64,000 nucleotides of DNA from Photobacterium marinum (GTDB lineage: Bacteria; Pseudomonadota; Gammaproteobacteria; Enterobacterales; Vibrionaceae). A program made the position numbers and the translations under genes. Positions 1-9,500 of the stretch are shown here, piece by piece. Location of the stretch: assembly GCF_000331515.1 (NCBI RefSeq), contig NZ_AMZO01000016.1, forward strand, positions 310,001 through 374,000, written 5' to 3'. The number at the start of each line of letters is the position of its first letter. Within the stretch, counting starts at the first letter, position 1. Under the pieces are notes generated by a model, which did no database searches, was not told the DNA's origin, and saw nothing but the letters and a program-made list of their open reading frames with translations.

Positions 1-217
1 GCACCCCTTCATACTGCTCTGGCTTATAGACGGTCTGATCCAGCACCAATTTTAATGGTGCGGCTTTTATCCATGCATCTTCTGCCACCGCATCCAATGT
101 AATCGGCTGCTGAGTCTTGAAACTCATCAACGGAATTTGGGCGTTTACTGACAAGGATACAGTCATGCCAATAGCAAGGAATAACGACCTTACACTGAAA
201 TGCCGGTGCTGATTCAT
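1..217 (-). CDS. N-terminus of a secreted ethylbenzene-dehydrogenase-related (heme-binding type) protein, partial
   Basis: The gene runs off the left edge, so only the first 72 residues are visible. It starts at ATG 217 with GGAGAA seven bases upstream. The first ~27 residues form a signal peptide ending in a V-N-A cleavage site, so the product is exported. The mature part begins with a segment (I-T-L-D-A-V-A-E-D-A-W) that resembles the start of ethylbenzene dehydrogenase gamma-subunit-like heme-binding domains, which sit in periplasmic electron-transfer proteins. A longer reading in another frame (to 236) lacks this ribosome site and any signal peptide. The family call is inferred from a short stretch and is tentative. 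Confidence 0.5.
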   Translation of the reverse strand, partial: MNQHRHFSVRSLFLAIGMTVSLSVNAQIPLMSFKTQQPITLDAVAEDAWIKAAPLKLVLDQTVYKPEQYEGV

Positions 218-456
218 ATGACTTCTCCATCCACATAACTACCGTCTACTCAGACAATTACCAGACGGCATGTAAGCGATAAATATAGTTCACACTGGTT
301 GAGACTTTCTCTCCATTCCGAAACACCTTTCCTCACCATCCGCACAAGCAAGCTTGAAAATTGAGGAACATCAAAACGAGTAAAAATCATCCACATAAAA
401 AGTAACCGTTAACTACACTTGAACTGGATTTAAAGCGGTTTTGACAGGAGGCATAT

Positions 457-879
457 ATGAGCTTGATTCCAAGAGATTCATGGTTTGACTTCAATCAGTT
501 TTTTGAGAACGCATTTCCGGCTTTAAGACAAAGCTTCGATATTGATACCTTCTCGCCAAGGATTGATATCATCGAAAAACCGAACAGCTACGAGATCACA
601 GCCGATCTTCCTGGAGTGAAAAAAGAAGACATCAGCGTTCAAATTCATAACGGTAACTTGTTAATTGAAGCATCGACTTCAAAAAGCGAAGAACAAAAAG
701 AAGGTGACCGGGTTATTCGTAAAGAGCGCTATGAGGGCAAACTGATGCGCAGCTTCTATCTTGGTCATAACCTGAAACAAGATGATATTGAAGCTTCATT
801 TACTGATGGTGTTCTAAAAGTAGAAGTGCCAAAAGTCGAACCAACAGCACCAGCCAGTAAGAGTATTGAGATTAAATAG
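457..879 (+). CDS. Hsp20 / alpha-crystallin family small heat shock protein
   Basis: A 140-residue ATP-independent holdase chaperone, expected to form cytoplasmic oligomers that bind unfolding proteins. The alpha-crystallin domain spans roughly residues 38-130: it opens with P-R-I-D-I-I-E, contains A-D-L-P-G-V-K-K-E-D-I and closes with the G-V-L-K-V-E-V-P motif. The short C-terminal tail carries I-E-I, similar to the I-x-I/V oligomerisation motif. The start is set by a perfect AGGAGG at 446-451, six bases before the ATG. A CTTGAAA at 353-359 resembles a sigma-32 -35 element but I see no convincing matching -10. A strong hairpin terminator follows. Class-A bacterial Hsp20 of this length is common as a single gene. 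Confidence 0.92.
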   Translation: MSLIPRDSWFDFNQFFENAFPALRQSFDIDTFSPRIDIIEKPNSYEITADLPGVKKEDISVQIHNGNLLIEASTSKSEEQKEGDRVIRKERYEGKLMRSFYLGHNLKQDDIEASFTDGVLKVEVPKVEPTAPASKSIEIK

Positions 880-912
880 CAATTACTACTGGAAACTAAA
901 CCAATCAAAAGC

Positions 913-945
913 AACAACGGCACCTCTCAGGTGCCGTTGTTTACT
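913..945. terminator. Bidirectional hairpin terminator between the Hsp20 gene and the GNAT pseudogene
   Basis: Perfect 13-bp stem AACAACGGCACCT / AGGTGCCGTTGTT (913-925 with 929-941) and a 3-base loop. A T-rich run follows on the plus strand and A-rich sequence precedes it, so it can serve both converging genes. Confidence 0.85.
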
Positions 946-1468
946 TATAGCAAGCATAAATAGCATGATTCAAAAGAACGCCGTCTATATTTTCAGCATG
1001 AGGAATAATTCCCTCAAATGTCATATTAAGACGTTCACAAACCGCACGACTGGCAGCGTTTTCTGTTGCTGGTGTAATTGTCACTATTTCCAGTTCTAAT
1101 TCATCAAAGGCATATTGAATCAAAGCCCGACAGACTCGAGTAATAATGCCTTTATGCTGATGCTCAGCAGCCAGCCAGTATCCGATATCCGCTTTTTTCA
1201 GATTAGGAAGAATGGTATTAAATCCGGAAACACCAACAATGTTTCCTTGATACTCGATAGCACACACCATACTTTTACCGTCAGCATAGTCATGCAGCGA
1301 TTTTTGGATAAATGCTTTAAAAGCATCAACCGTGGTGCAGAGACGTGGTCAAGGCAACCATTGAGACAAATATTCCAGATTCGCCTTCACTTGTTCTGCT
1401 ATTGATAGTGCCAACCTCTCATTAACCAGCACCAGGTTTATCTCATCATCAACCTTTAATCGGAACAT
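941..1468 (-). pseudogene. RimJ/RimL-type GNAT N-acetyltransferase broken by one in-frame TGA
   Basis: Reading from ATG 1468 gives 39 residues ending W-L-P, then a TGA at 1351-1349. The same frame then continues without further stops to 941, about 175 codons in all, the usual length of RimJ/RimL acetyltransferases. The segment after the stop reads P-R-L-C-T-T-V; in this family the motif W-L-P-W-P is expected, so TGA most simply replaces a TGG tryptophan codon. The C-terminal part has the acetyl-CoA-binding region (H-Q-H-K-G-I then N-x-A-S-R-A-V). An internal ATG at 1270 could give a 109-residue fragment lacking the first strands, unlikely to be active. A sequencing error is possible. Confidence 0.72.
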
Positions 1469-1640
1469 TCGCACATCCTCATTCCATTTATTTGCAATTG
1501 ACATCAGATACTTAAATCCAAATTACGTCAAACATAGAGACAAAATTGTGACTTATCCCAAAAGATACACGGATATTGGATTCCTCAGTCGCCATGGTTA
1601 CAATGTCGTTTTGAACTCCCTACCCACAAGGTTATTTATT

Positions 1641-2270
1641 GTGACAACCCAGCAGGCTGCCAATACTGTTATTGTTCTCGACTTCGAAACCACAGGCCTT
1701 TCTCCTAACATGGGTGATCGCGCAATCGAAATCGGTGCCGTAAAGATGGACAACGGTATTGTTATCGACCGTTTCCAGCAACTGATGAATCCCGGATTCA
1801 GAGTCAGTAGCTTTATTGAAGGTTATACAGGCATCACAAATCAGATGCTGCAAACTGCACCCGGCTGTGATGAAGTCATGGACCAATTTGCCGATTTTAT
1901 TGCTGGTTACAATCTGGTTGCACACAACGCATCATTTGATCAGCGTTTTCTGGATGCAGAACTACAACAGATCGGCCGAAAATATGACGGTAAGTTCACC
2001 TGTTCTATGCTGATTGCCCGCCGCCTTTACCAGCAAGCGCCAAACCACAAACTTGGTACTTTGGTGGACTATAAAAATATTGATAATGACGGTGTTTTTC
2101 ACCGGGCGCTTGCCGACTCAGAAATGACCGCAAAGCTATGGCTGAACATTCTTGAAGATCTGAATTCTGACTACCAGATTTCGATGCCAACATTTTTGAT
2201 GATGCAGAAACTGTCAAAAACGGCCAAAGCCTCTGTGCCATCATTCTTAAGAAAACAGATCAACCGTTAA
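1641..2270 (+). CDS. DEDDh-type 3'-5' exonuclease (DnaQ/PolC epsilon-like)
   Basis: A 209-residue exonuclease of the DnaQ superfamily, which removes nucleotides from 3' ends with two metal ions. Motif I is D-F-E-T-T-G at about residues 14-19, motif II is N-A-S-F-D near residue 97, and motif III is H-R-A-L-A-D in the last third, giving the full D-E-D-D-h set. There is no polymerase or other domain. I placed the start at GTG 1641, just before the first beta strand, with AAGG nine bases upstream. An in-frame GTG at 1548 would add 31 residues with no family resemblance. It stands alone in its transcription unit, so the substrate (DNA repair or RNA) cannot be told. Confidence 0.85.
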   Translation: MTTQQAANTVIVLDFETTGLSPNMGDRAIEIGAVKMDNGIVIDRFQQLMNPGFRVSSFIEGYTGITNQMLQTAPGCDEVMDQFADFIAGYNLVAHNASFDQRFLDAELQQIGRKYDGKFTCSMLIARRLYQQAPNHKLGTLVDYKNIDNDGVFHRALADSEMTAKLWLNILEDLNSDYQISMPTFLMMQKLSKTAKASVPSFLRKQINR

Positions 2271-2368
2271 ATATTGGTATAGTTCGTTCATTGGATTAAT
2301 AGCAAGCGGCCATCCTCTTTTCCAAAAAAGTCTGCCGTATGGCTAAAACCAAAAAATAAGGAGCAACA

Positions 2369-2749
2369 ATGGGACTGTTCGATGCAATTTTAGGAAATGC
2401 CGGTGAAATGAGTGCCGAGGACGCAACCGAAGAACTGGCAACAATTCTTGGGCCTGAAGAGCAAATTGAGCTGGCTTACAAATTAATCAGGGACATGATT
2501 GTGCTGACAGATCGCCGCCTGATCCTGATTGATAAGCAAGGCGTAACAGGCAAGAAAGTGGAATACCGCTCTGTACCTTATAAATCCATTACCATGTTTA
2601 CCGTAGAATCAACCGGACATTTCGATCTGGATGCAGAACTGAAGCTATGGGTTTCCGGTCAGCCTTCACCGATTGCTCTGGAGTTCAACGGTAAAACCAA
2701 CATCTATGACATGCAGGGGCTGCTGGCAGCCAAAATTGCAGGTAAGTAA
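2369..2749 (+). CDS. Bacterial PH-domain protein (bPH_1, YvbH-like)
   Basis: A 126-residue cytoplasmic protein made almost entirely of a pleckstrin-homology-like fold. The conserved features are the G-L-F-D-A-I-L-G-N start, the L-T-D-R-R-L-I-L-I-D-K-Q-G core, V-P-Y-K-S-I and F-D-L-D-A-E-L-K. Family members form ring-like oligomers, but their cellular role is not established. AAGGAG nine bases before the ATG supports the start. It is followed by a strong hairpin and has no obvious operon partner. Confidence 0.88.
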   Translation: MGLFDAILGNAGEMSAEDATEELATILGPEEQIELAYKLIRDMIVLTDRRLILIDKQGVTGKKVEYRSVPYKSITMFTVESTGHFDLDAELKLWVSGQPSPIALEFNGKTNIYDMQGLLAAKIAGK

Positions 2750-2764
2750 TACCTCAGATCAACT

Positions 2765-2810
2765 AAAGCCACTGTTTGTCATTATCAGAAATCTGACAAA
2801 CTGTGGCTTT
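2765..2810. terminator. Bidirectional terminator between PH-domain gene and lipoprotein gene
   Basis: A 17-bp stem (2765-2781 with 2794-2810) with one mismatch and a 12-base loop. It ends in TTT on the plus strand and in AAA/TTT on the minus strand, between two converging genes. Confidence 0.8.
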
Positions 2811-2834
2811 TCAATTGAAAATATACAAAGCTAA

Positions 2835-3296
2835 TTATTCTGGTACAACTCTGGCCGTATTACCGTCAACATTTATCCGCACACGCTGGCCGACCTGAAA
2901 AATCATATTGGGATTTACTTCTTGAACGATAGCAATGGTTTCCCCACTATCCATCTTGATAGTGATGTTTACACCATCACGGCGCGAAACACCTTCAGCA
3001 GCTTTACTACCGGCAACACCACCTAACACACCACCACCAATGGCAGCAATATCAGAACCGGAACCACCACCGATTTTTGACCCCAGGATGCCACCTACAG
3101 CAGCACCGGCAATAGCGCCAACTACCTGACCTTCACCTTCGATACTAACTGGCTCAAGTTTCATGATGGTGCCGTAACGAACCTGCTGAATAGTTCGGGT
3201 ATCCCCCACTCCATACGAGTCGCCATAAGGGTTATTGGAACATCCGGTAAAGCCAAATACCGAAAGTAGCAGCACAGCAAAATAAAAAACTTTCAC
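2835..3296 (-). CDS. SlyB-like glycine-zipper outer membrane lipoprotein
   Basis: A 153-residue lipoprotein: an N-terminal signal ends in the lipobox F-T-G-C (Cys 19). The middle (about residues 58-100) is a glycine zipper with G-A-I-A-G-A-A-V-G-G repeats able to form two packed membrane helices. The C-terminal 45 residues are a small beta domain. SlyB/Pcp proteins sit in the outer membrane and help keep its integrity. Translation starts at GTG 3296 with AGGTGA just upstream. It converges on the PH-domain gene across a shared terminator. Confidence 0.87.
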   Translation of the reverse strand: MKVFYFAVLLLSVFGFTGCSNNPYGDSYGVGDTRTIQQVRYGTIMKLEPVSIEGEGQVVGAIAGAAVGGILGSKIGGGSGSDIAAIGGGVLGGVAGSKAAEGVSRRDGVNITIKMDSGETIAIVQEVNPNMIFQVGQRVRINVDGNTARVVPE

Positions 3297-3508
3297 ATTA
3301 TCACCTGCATAACCTAAGTAATTGACATTCTATGCCATAAGTATAGCAAGGCGTTTTTGTCTCAATATGAAGTGTGCCTCAAATACCGAATCAAAGCGAA
3401 ATTGCACACTAAACAATCAATAACGATTAATTACACACCTTTACAATTGATTTTTATACCCAAAAAGCTATTTTATGCACCTCCCGCATTAACCTCTGCC
3501 CGGCATCA

Positions 3509-4021
3509 ATGAAAAAGCACAGCCTGTATACTCACCTAATAGTGACTTCCGTTACCTGCTCTATGCTTTTCTTGCTTGTAATTACTACCAGTACACTTAC
3601 CGGATATACACACCTCTCTTCCCCATTTAACTGGAAAACTGAAGTAAGGGAAATCAGCCGGGCTGAAGAATACAGCGACGAGTTTTCATTACTTGCTGCT
3701 ATACCGGACAGACCTCTTTCAAACCTAAGTAATCTTCTTTTAGCACAGAATACAATAGCCCCTGATATCACATCAGATAAGCGTCAAGAACAATGTAAGT
3801 TACAACATTGGCTATGGCATACACGTAAAATTGAAAATTGCGGCATCTGGCTAGAAAACAAACAGAAAACACAGCTAGCCCAGTGGCATAGCGTTGACCT
3901 TATTACGTTCGACTTACCTGATTCAGTCACACGTTATCCCTCATCCAGTTTTCGACTAGGTGGATGGAAAGAAAGTAATGCTCTGTATAAAGCAATAAAT
4001 GGACACCCCATAACAGCTTGA
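3509..4021 (+). CDS. Membrane-anchored or secreted protein of unknown function
   Basis: A 170-residue protein I do not recognise. Residues 9-33 form one strongly hydrophobic segment that is either an uncleaved anchor or a signal sequence. The remainder is soluble, has two cysteines about 15 apart (Q-E-Q-C and E-N-C) that could pair outside the cytoplasm, and has no repeats. It lies 65 bases upstream of the RodA-like gene in the same direction, so the two may be co-transcribed and the product may act at the cell envelope; that link is inference from position only. Confidence 0.6.
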   Translation: MKKHSLYTHLIVTSVTCSMLFLLVITTSTLTGYTHLSSPFNWKTEVREISRAEEYSDEFSLLAAIPDRPLSNLSNLLLAQNTIAPDITSDKRQEQCKLQHWLWHTRKIENCGIWLENKQKTQLAQWHSVDLITFDLPDSVTRYPSSSFRLGGWKESNALYKAINGHPITA

Positions 4022-4086
4022 TGCACTGATATGAAATTTAAATTTGAGGCCAACCTCTTTGTGAATTAAACAACTGATACAGATTT

Positions 4087-5169
4087 ATGCACAACTACCG
4101 ACCACGACTAGATTTGCCATTACTGATGGCCATCACCGTACTGATTTTTCTGAGTTCATTAACCGTATGGAGTGCCAGTGGATTCAGTGAATCCATGCTT
4201 GAACGACACCTGGCAAGGGCGCTAATTACGCTTAGTGCCATTGTTGTCATGTCTTCAATTCCACCAATAAAATACAAGCACTGCGCTCCTTACTTATATG
4301 GTTTAGCCGTTGTATTACTTGTTGGTGTTATTGTTATGGGTGACAGCACCAACGGCTCGCAACGCTGGCTGGCTCTGGGTCCTATTCGTTTCCAGCCATC
4401 AGAACTGGTTAAAGTCGCAATCCCAATGATGATTGCATGGATGCTGGTAACAGAAGCAGGTAGGCCTGATCTGAAGAAAATAGCCACCTGCCTATTGGTA
4501 ACCGGAGTCCCGGCAGGGCTGATCTTTATCCAGCCTGATCTTGACGGCGCTATCTTCACTGTAATTTATGCGTTGTTTGTTTTGTACTTTGCAGGAATGA
4601 GCTGGAAAATCATCTCTTCATTTATGGCCGCGATAGCCACTGCTGTTCCCATCTTATGGTTTTTCGTAATGGCGGCATACCAGAAAAAGCGTGTTGTTCA
4701 GTTCCTTGATCCTGAGTCTGACCCGCTTGGTGCCGGGTACCAAATTATTCAGTCACTTATCGCCATTGGTTCTGGCGGAATAAAAGGAAAAGGCTGGACC
4801 AATGCAACACAGGGGCAATTGGGCTTTATTCCGGAAAGCCATACAGATTTTATTTTTTCGACTTATGCGGAAGAATGGGGATTCCTTGGCAGCGTGCTTT
4901 TACTTGGCCTGTATCTATTTATTACCGCTCGCGTTATCTGGCTAGCTAACCAGTGTGAGTCACCGTTTAACCGCTTGGTAAGCGGTGCACTGGCACTGAG
5001 CTTCTTCCTGTACGCATTTATTAATATTGGCATGGTAAGCGGAGCATTGCCGGTAATGGGAAGTCCTCTACCGTTCTTTAGTTATGGTGGCACGGCCATG
5101 ATTACCCAAGGCGTTTGCTTCGGTATTATCATGTCACTTTGCCTGTACAAACCATACAAAAAGAAATAG
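4087..5169 (+). CDS. rodA: RodA-type SEDS peptidoglycan glycosyltransferase
   Basis: A 360-residue polytopic inner membrane protein of the SEDS family (about ten helices), which polymerises lipid II into glycan strands. Signature segments: R-W-L-A-L-G-P-I-R-F-Q-P-S-E-L-V-K near residue 95, Q-P-D-L-D-G-A in the middle, the essential aspartate in S-H-T-D-F-I-F at residue 254 (D262 in E. coli RodA), and F-F-S-Y-G-G near the C-terminus. Length matches RodA rather than FtsW. It is not next to a class B PBP gene (mrdA), the normal rodA setting, so it may be a paralog of the main rodA. A terminator follows. Confidence 0.85.
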   Translation: MHNYRPRLDLPLLMAITVLIFLSSLTVWSASGFSESMLERHLARALITLSAIVVMSSIPPIKYKHCAPYLYGLAVVLLVGVIVMGDSTNGSQRWLALGPIRFQPSELVKVAIPMMIAWMLVTEAGRPDLKKIATCLLVTGVPAGLIFIQPDLDGAIFTVIYALFVLYFAGMSWKIISSFMAAIATAVPILWFFVMAAYQKKRVVQFLDPESDPLGAGYQIIQSLIAIGSGGIKGKGWTNATQGQLGFIPESHTDFIFSTYAEEWGFLGSVLLLGLYLFITARVIWLANQCESPFNRLVSGALALSFFLYAFINIGMVSGALPVMGSPLPFFSYGGTAMITQGVCFGIIMSLCLYKPYKKK

Positions 5170-5222
5170 CGCTATTGCCGCTTACTGATACGGTTCTCTA
5201 CCCGCTCCTTTCTATTCACTAC

Positions 5223-5251
5223 GGCCTTGCTACTCTGCAAGGCCATTTTTT
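5223..5251 (+). terminator. Terminator downstream of the RodA-like gene
   Basis: An 8-bp GGCCTTGC/GCAAGGCC stem (5223-5230 with 5237-5244) is followed by A and a run of six T on the plus strand. Confidence 0.8.
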
Positions 5252-5278
5252 CCTATCTATGTCCGTAAAACAAACATG

Positions 5279-6451
5279 TTAATGCGCACTCAAAACACTC
5301 GATATTTTGTTAATCATCGTTTCAGCGTTCGTTGGCTTAACAATGTAATCATTTGCCCCTAATTCGAGACAACGCTGGAAATTTTTAATGTCAGTGTAAC
5401 TAGTCAACATGATAACCGGCATTTCCGCCAGTTGTGGAACATGCTTCATGGCAGCCAAGGTTTCAATTCCGTTCATGATTGGCATATCAATATCCAGGAT
5501 CACCAAATCCGGTAAAATCACCTTAGATTTTAGAATTGCCTCCACACCATTCGACGCTTTCTCAACACGTATTCCCTTCGGTTCCAACATGGTAGAAATG
5601 ATCTTCAACATGAAATCCTGATCATCAGCGACAACCACTGTAATACCATCAAGCCCGTTACCATGAGATTTAGAAAGGTTCGTTTGTTGTTTTTTAAGAT
5701 CAGAATCCAACTCATTAAAAAAGTCATCACTCTGACTTCTTAATTCATCAAGCTGAATACCTACCTGGTTATTTTGGAGGTTTGTTAACAGACTTTCCAA
5801 CTGTTTTGACTCAAGCGAATTGAATAACTTTTGCACTTCCCTCTTCAGGGCATTATCGGGCACATCACCAAAGATACCATTAAAACCGGTAATAATTTTT
5901 TCTATCAGGTTAACCTGCTTTTTACCTGCCATCTGATATTTATCTTTTAAGCCGCCTATTTCATCTGAAATATTCTGAATGTTTTTGCCAACTAACTGTG
6001 CCTGATAATCTAAGCGTTCTTTTTCAGCTTTCAACTTCAATAATTCAGCAAGCTTAATCATAGTAAAAGCGATTTTATTGTTATCATAGATGGGCTTTAT
6101 CATTTCATAACTATCAAATACACCATCAATGCAAACTGAAAATGCTTTTTTCCGGTATTGTTTGTCGCATAAAACCAGTGAAGCATGTGAATGCATAAAT
6201 ATTTTCTCTCCAACCGGAGAACCTTGCAAGAAATGCTTTACCGCAACGGAATCCTCGATTTTTTCAAAAGCATAAATAAAAAGTAAAGGTTTTTCTTCAG
6301 CTACAAGCGAAGTGAACTTTTCACTTTGTTTTTTCCCGATAGGTTCAAAATATAGCGCAGAGAAGTAAGGGCTAAGAATATATCTAAGAATATCAACAAA
6401 GCCTTTTTTATGATAAAGCACAACAACATTCACATCATCATTTTTACTCAT
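5279..6451 (-). CDS. Response regulator with C-terminal receiver and an unusual N-terminal region
   Basis: A 390-residue protein. The last ~120 residues are a receiver domain: acidic pair V-V-A-D-D, phospho-accepting Asp 320 in I-L-D-I-D-M-P, conserved T in M-L-T-S-Y and K in I-V-K-P-T. Residues 1-130 look like an alpha/beta fold, perhaps a degenerate receiver, which I cannot name. Residues ~140-265 are heptad-rich and likely helical or coiled coil. There is no DNA-binding or enzyme output domain. It lies 51 bases downstream of the hybrid kinase gene on the same strand, so they probably form one operon and one phosphorelay. Confidence 0.82.
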   Translation of the reverse strand: MSKNDDVNVVVLYHKKGFVDILRYILSPYFSALYFEPIGKKQSEKFTSLVAEEKPLLFIYAFEKIEDSVAVKHFLQGSPVGEKIFMHSHASLVLCDKQYRKKAFSVCIDGVFDSYEMIKPIYDNNKIAFTMIKLAELLKLKAEKERLDYQAQLVGKNIQNISDEIGGLKDKYQMAGKKQVNLIEKIITGFNGIFGDVPDNALKREVQKLFNSLESKQLESLLTNLQNNQVGIQLDELRSQSDDFFNELDSDLKKQQTNLSKSHGNGLDGITVVVADDQDFMLKIISTMLEPKGIRVEKASNGVEAILKSKVILPDLVILDIDMPIMNGIETLAAMKHVPQLAEMPVIMLTSYTDIKNFQRCLELGANDYIVKPTNAETMINKISSVLSAH

Positions 6452-6502
6452 ATTGCTACCAACCTACAAAAGCCCCTTTGACAACCAGATATGTGCGATA
6501 GT

Positions 6503-9500
6503 CTAGCTAACATGCTCCTTTTTTATATAATTTTCAACACGTTCTATCTCTTGTTTTAACCCTGGCTCAATTTTGCTGATTTCATCCCAGTTTTTATCTC
6601 TCGCCAAAATTTCGAGCTCTTTGAAAATCACGCCAAGACTTCCTACTCCACTAGAATTCGAAGCTCCTTTTGCAGCATGCGATGACTGACGCAGCTGTTC
6701 ACTGTCATGGTGTGCTATTGCATCCTTTACTTCACTGAAATAGTCATCAAGGCATATTTGATATGATGACAAAATTGAATTAATCACATCTTGCTCATCT
6801 GTTCCTAGAATTTCCTTCAACTGCTCATAGTCAATCGGGGGATGATTCACCACATCATATTCTGTTACAGCACTGTGATTCACTTCAGCATTTAAAAATT
6901 CAGGAGATATATTTTGAGATGAAGATGCATCACCCTCCTGACTTAACCTCCCTATCCAAAGAGCCAATTTATTGCGTAACTTATTTAATTCCACTGGCTT
7001 AGACAAATAGTCATCCATACCGGATTCTAAACAATGATCAGCTTCACCAACCAGGGCATTTGCCGTAATAGCAATAACAACCGTGCGTTTTGGCAACTGA
7101 TGATCTTGCTCTTCTTTACGGATTTCTGCCGTTAACTCCCAGCCATCCATATTGGGCATATGGCAATCGGTTAAAACAATTCCAAACCGTCCTGTACGCC
7201 ATTTTTCGAGTGCTTCAAAGCCATCATTTGCCATTTCAAAATGATAGCCAAGCCGGCTTAGTTGCTGACCAATAACATCCTGATTTGTAGGCTGATCTTC
7301 AGCCACCAGAATCAAACTATCATAATCTTCAATATCATTTTCATACTGACTAAAACTAATTTCAGGATCCTGAGCCGTACTCTGTAACAAACCATAAGCC
7401 GGATTATTTCTGTCAGTGATAACAGAAAGTGCATGTACAAACTCTGAAGGTTTCAAAGGCTGACAACTGGCAATATACGTATTACCTCTCACTTCGCTTC
7501 TGTCTGATGCCAACTGCTCATTAAGAATTAGAAATCTTGGCCAGTCTGAAGAATGATTATCTGAAACTTTCATGAATTTGTTCGCAGTACTCTCGCGATC
7601 AACGATCACTACATCAATACTATTATCGATATAGTTACCAATCGAAGTTACCGTTTCAAACTCATCAAACTTGAAATAACAGCAGCCCATTTGTTCCAGT
7701 ATATTACAAACAACTTTAGTCAAATTTTCATCTGTGAGGGCAACGAAAGCATTTACCCCTGATAAATTGACATTCGAGAACTCCTTCTCTGATACAGAAT
7801 CAGTATTAACTGGAATAACAATATTAAAAGCAGAGCCAGATTCAGGCTTACTTTCAACATCGATATATCCATTCATCAAATCTACAAATGATTTTGTAAT
7901 ACTCAACCCCAAGCCTGTTCCACCATATTTCCGTGTTGTGGATGAATCGGCCTGAGTAAATGGCTGGAACAGTTTAGTTATCTGACTTTCTGTCATACCT
8001 ACGCCGTTATCAATCACTTCAATGCCGATGCAAAATCGATTCTCTAAAGATGTTAATGTGGCGGTTCTTACGAAAACAACGCCTTGTTTATTTCTGCATT
8101 GAGAGAATTTAATGGCATTACCCAAAATATTTATAATGACCTGGCGAATTCTGATCGGATCAAGCAGCAAATAAGCTGGGGTATTAAAGTCAGGAATAAT
8201 GTAGACTTTTACATTTTGGTTAACTGCATGCCCCCATAACCCTTCCACACACCGCTCAATGATGGCTAATAAGGAGACTGGAGACAAATCAAGCTCCATT
8301 TTTCCAGATTCAATTTTTGAAAAATCAAGAATCCCGTTAATGATTTCGAGTAAAGAAAAAGCAGACTCCCGAATGGTACCAATCATTCTCTTCTGGTCAA
8401 GATTGAGCTTTGTCTCTCTCAATAAATCTATCATTCCAATCACGCCATTCATCGGAGTACGAATTTCATGGCTCATCGTTGCAAGAAAATTAGATTTTGC
8501 CTCGCTGGCTTGTCGTGCTGAATGCCCTTCTTTCTCCAAAGCAATTTGTGTCAGACGTTCTTCAGTCATATCCAGATTAACACCAAACATTTTAATGGCT
8601 TTGCCATTTTCTGTAACGACATCAGCAGCAGCTTTTACCCAACGAATCTCGCCACTTTGCTTATGGAATATGCGGAATTCAGCTGAAAAAGGGACAAATT
8701 TTTCAATAGTTTCTTTCAGATTCTGCTCTGTTGTAACCAAATCATCCGGATGAACTCTTTCTCTCCAGGTATTGTAATCCAACCCTCCTTCAGCCTCAGC
8801 AACACCATAAATCTCATACATCCGCTCATCCCAGATGAGATCATTGCTGACAATATCCCATGTCCAGTTACTGATTCCGCCCGCTTCTGAAGCTAAATCT
8901 CTGCCTCGCAATAATTGTTCTCTCAACCGCTTAGATTCTTCAAGTTCGAATTCGAACTTTTTACGTTTGGTTATATCTTCAACAATCGAAATAAAATACT
9001 TTGGCTTGTGCTCTAAATCACGAACCAGAGAAACCGCTAAGCTAATCCAGATTTCCTTGCCTTGTTTAGTATAAAAACGTTTATCAAGTCGATAGGTTTT
9101 AATTTCATCAGACAATACTTTTTGCAGCATATTCAGATCATATTTCAAATCATCCGGATGAGTAAGCGCCTGAAAGTTTGTCTGCAGCAGCTCTTCTTTC
9201 TCATATCCCAGTGTGTCGCATAACCTTTGGTTTACATCAATCCAGCGACCGTTGATATCTACCTGTGCTATCCCTACGGCAGCTTGAACAAAAGCGGCTC
9301 GATAAAATATTTCATGCTCTATTTCTGCATCCGAATCAGAACAACTTAGCTGTTCAGTCCCGTTTCTTTCTGGGGTACCTGGCGAACTTTCGGCATGCTT
9401 TTTAAGTAAAGTACGTAGTGAAAAAACAAATAACCCCCCTAGCCCCAGAATGCATAGTAAATTAAGGAAACTAACCGAGAGGACAAAGAGGTCTGCTCGT

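Noticed and set aside
24..236. 70-residue frame at the left edge
   Set aside because: It overlaps a frame with signal peptide and good ribosome site from 217; the 70-residue reading has neither.
353..420. Sigma-32 promoter of the Hsp20 gene
   Set aside because: CTTGAAA matches a -35 but no CCCCAT-like -10 follows at 13-17 bases.
941..1270. Stand-alone 109-residue acetyltransferase gene
   Set aside because: The same frame continues upstream past one TGA to a full-length family start at 1468, so the short version is the remnant of a broken gene.
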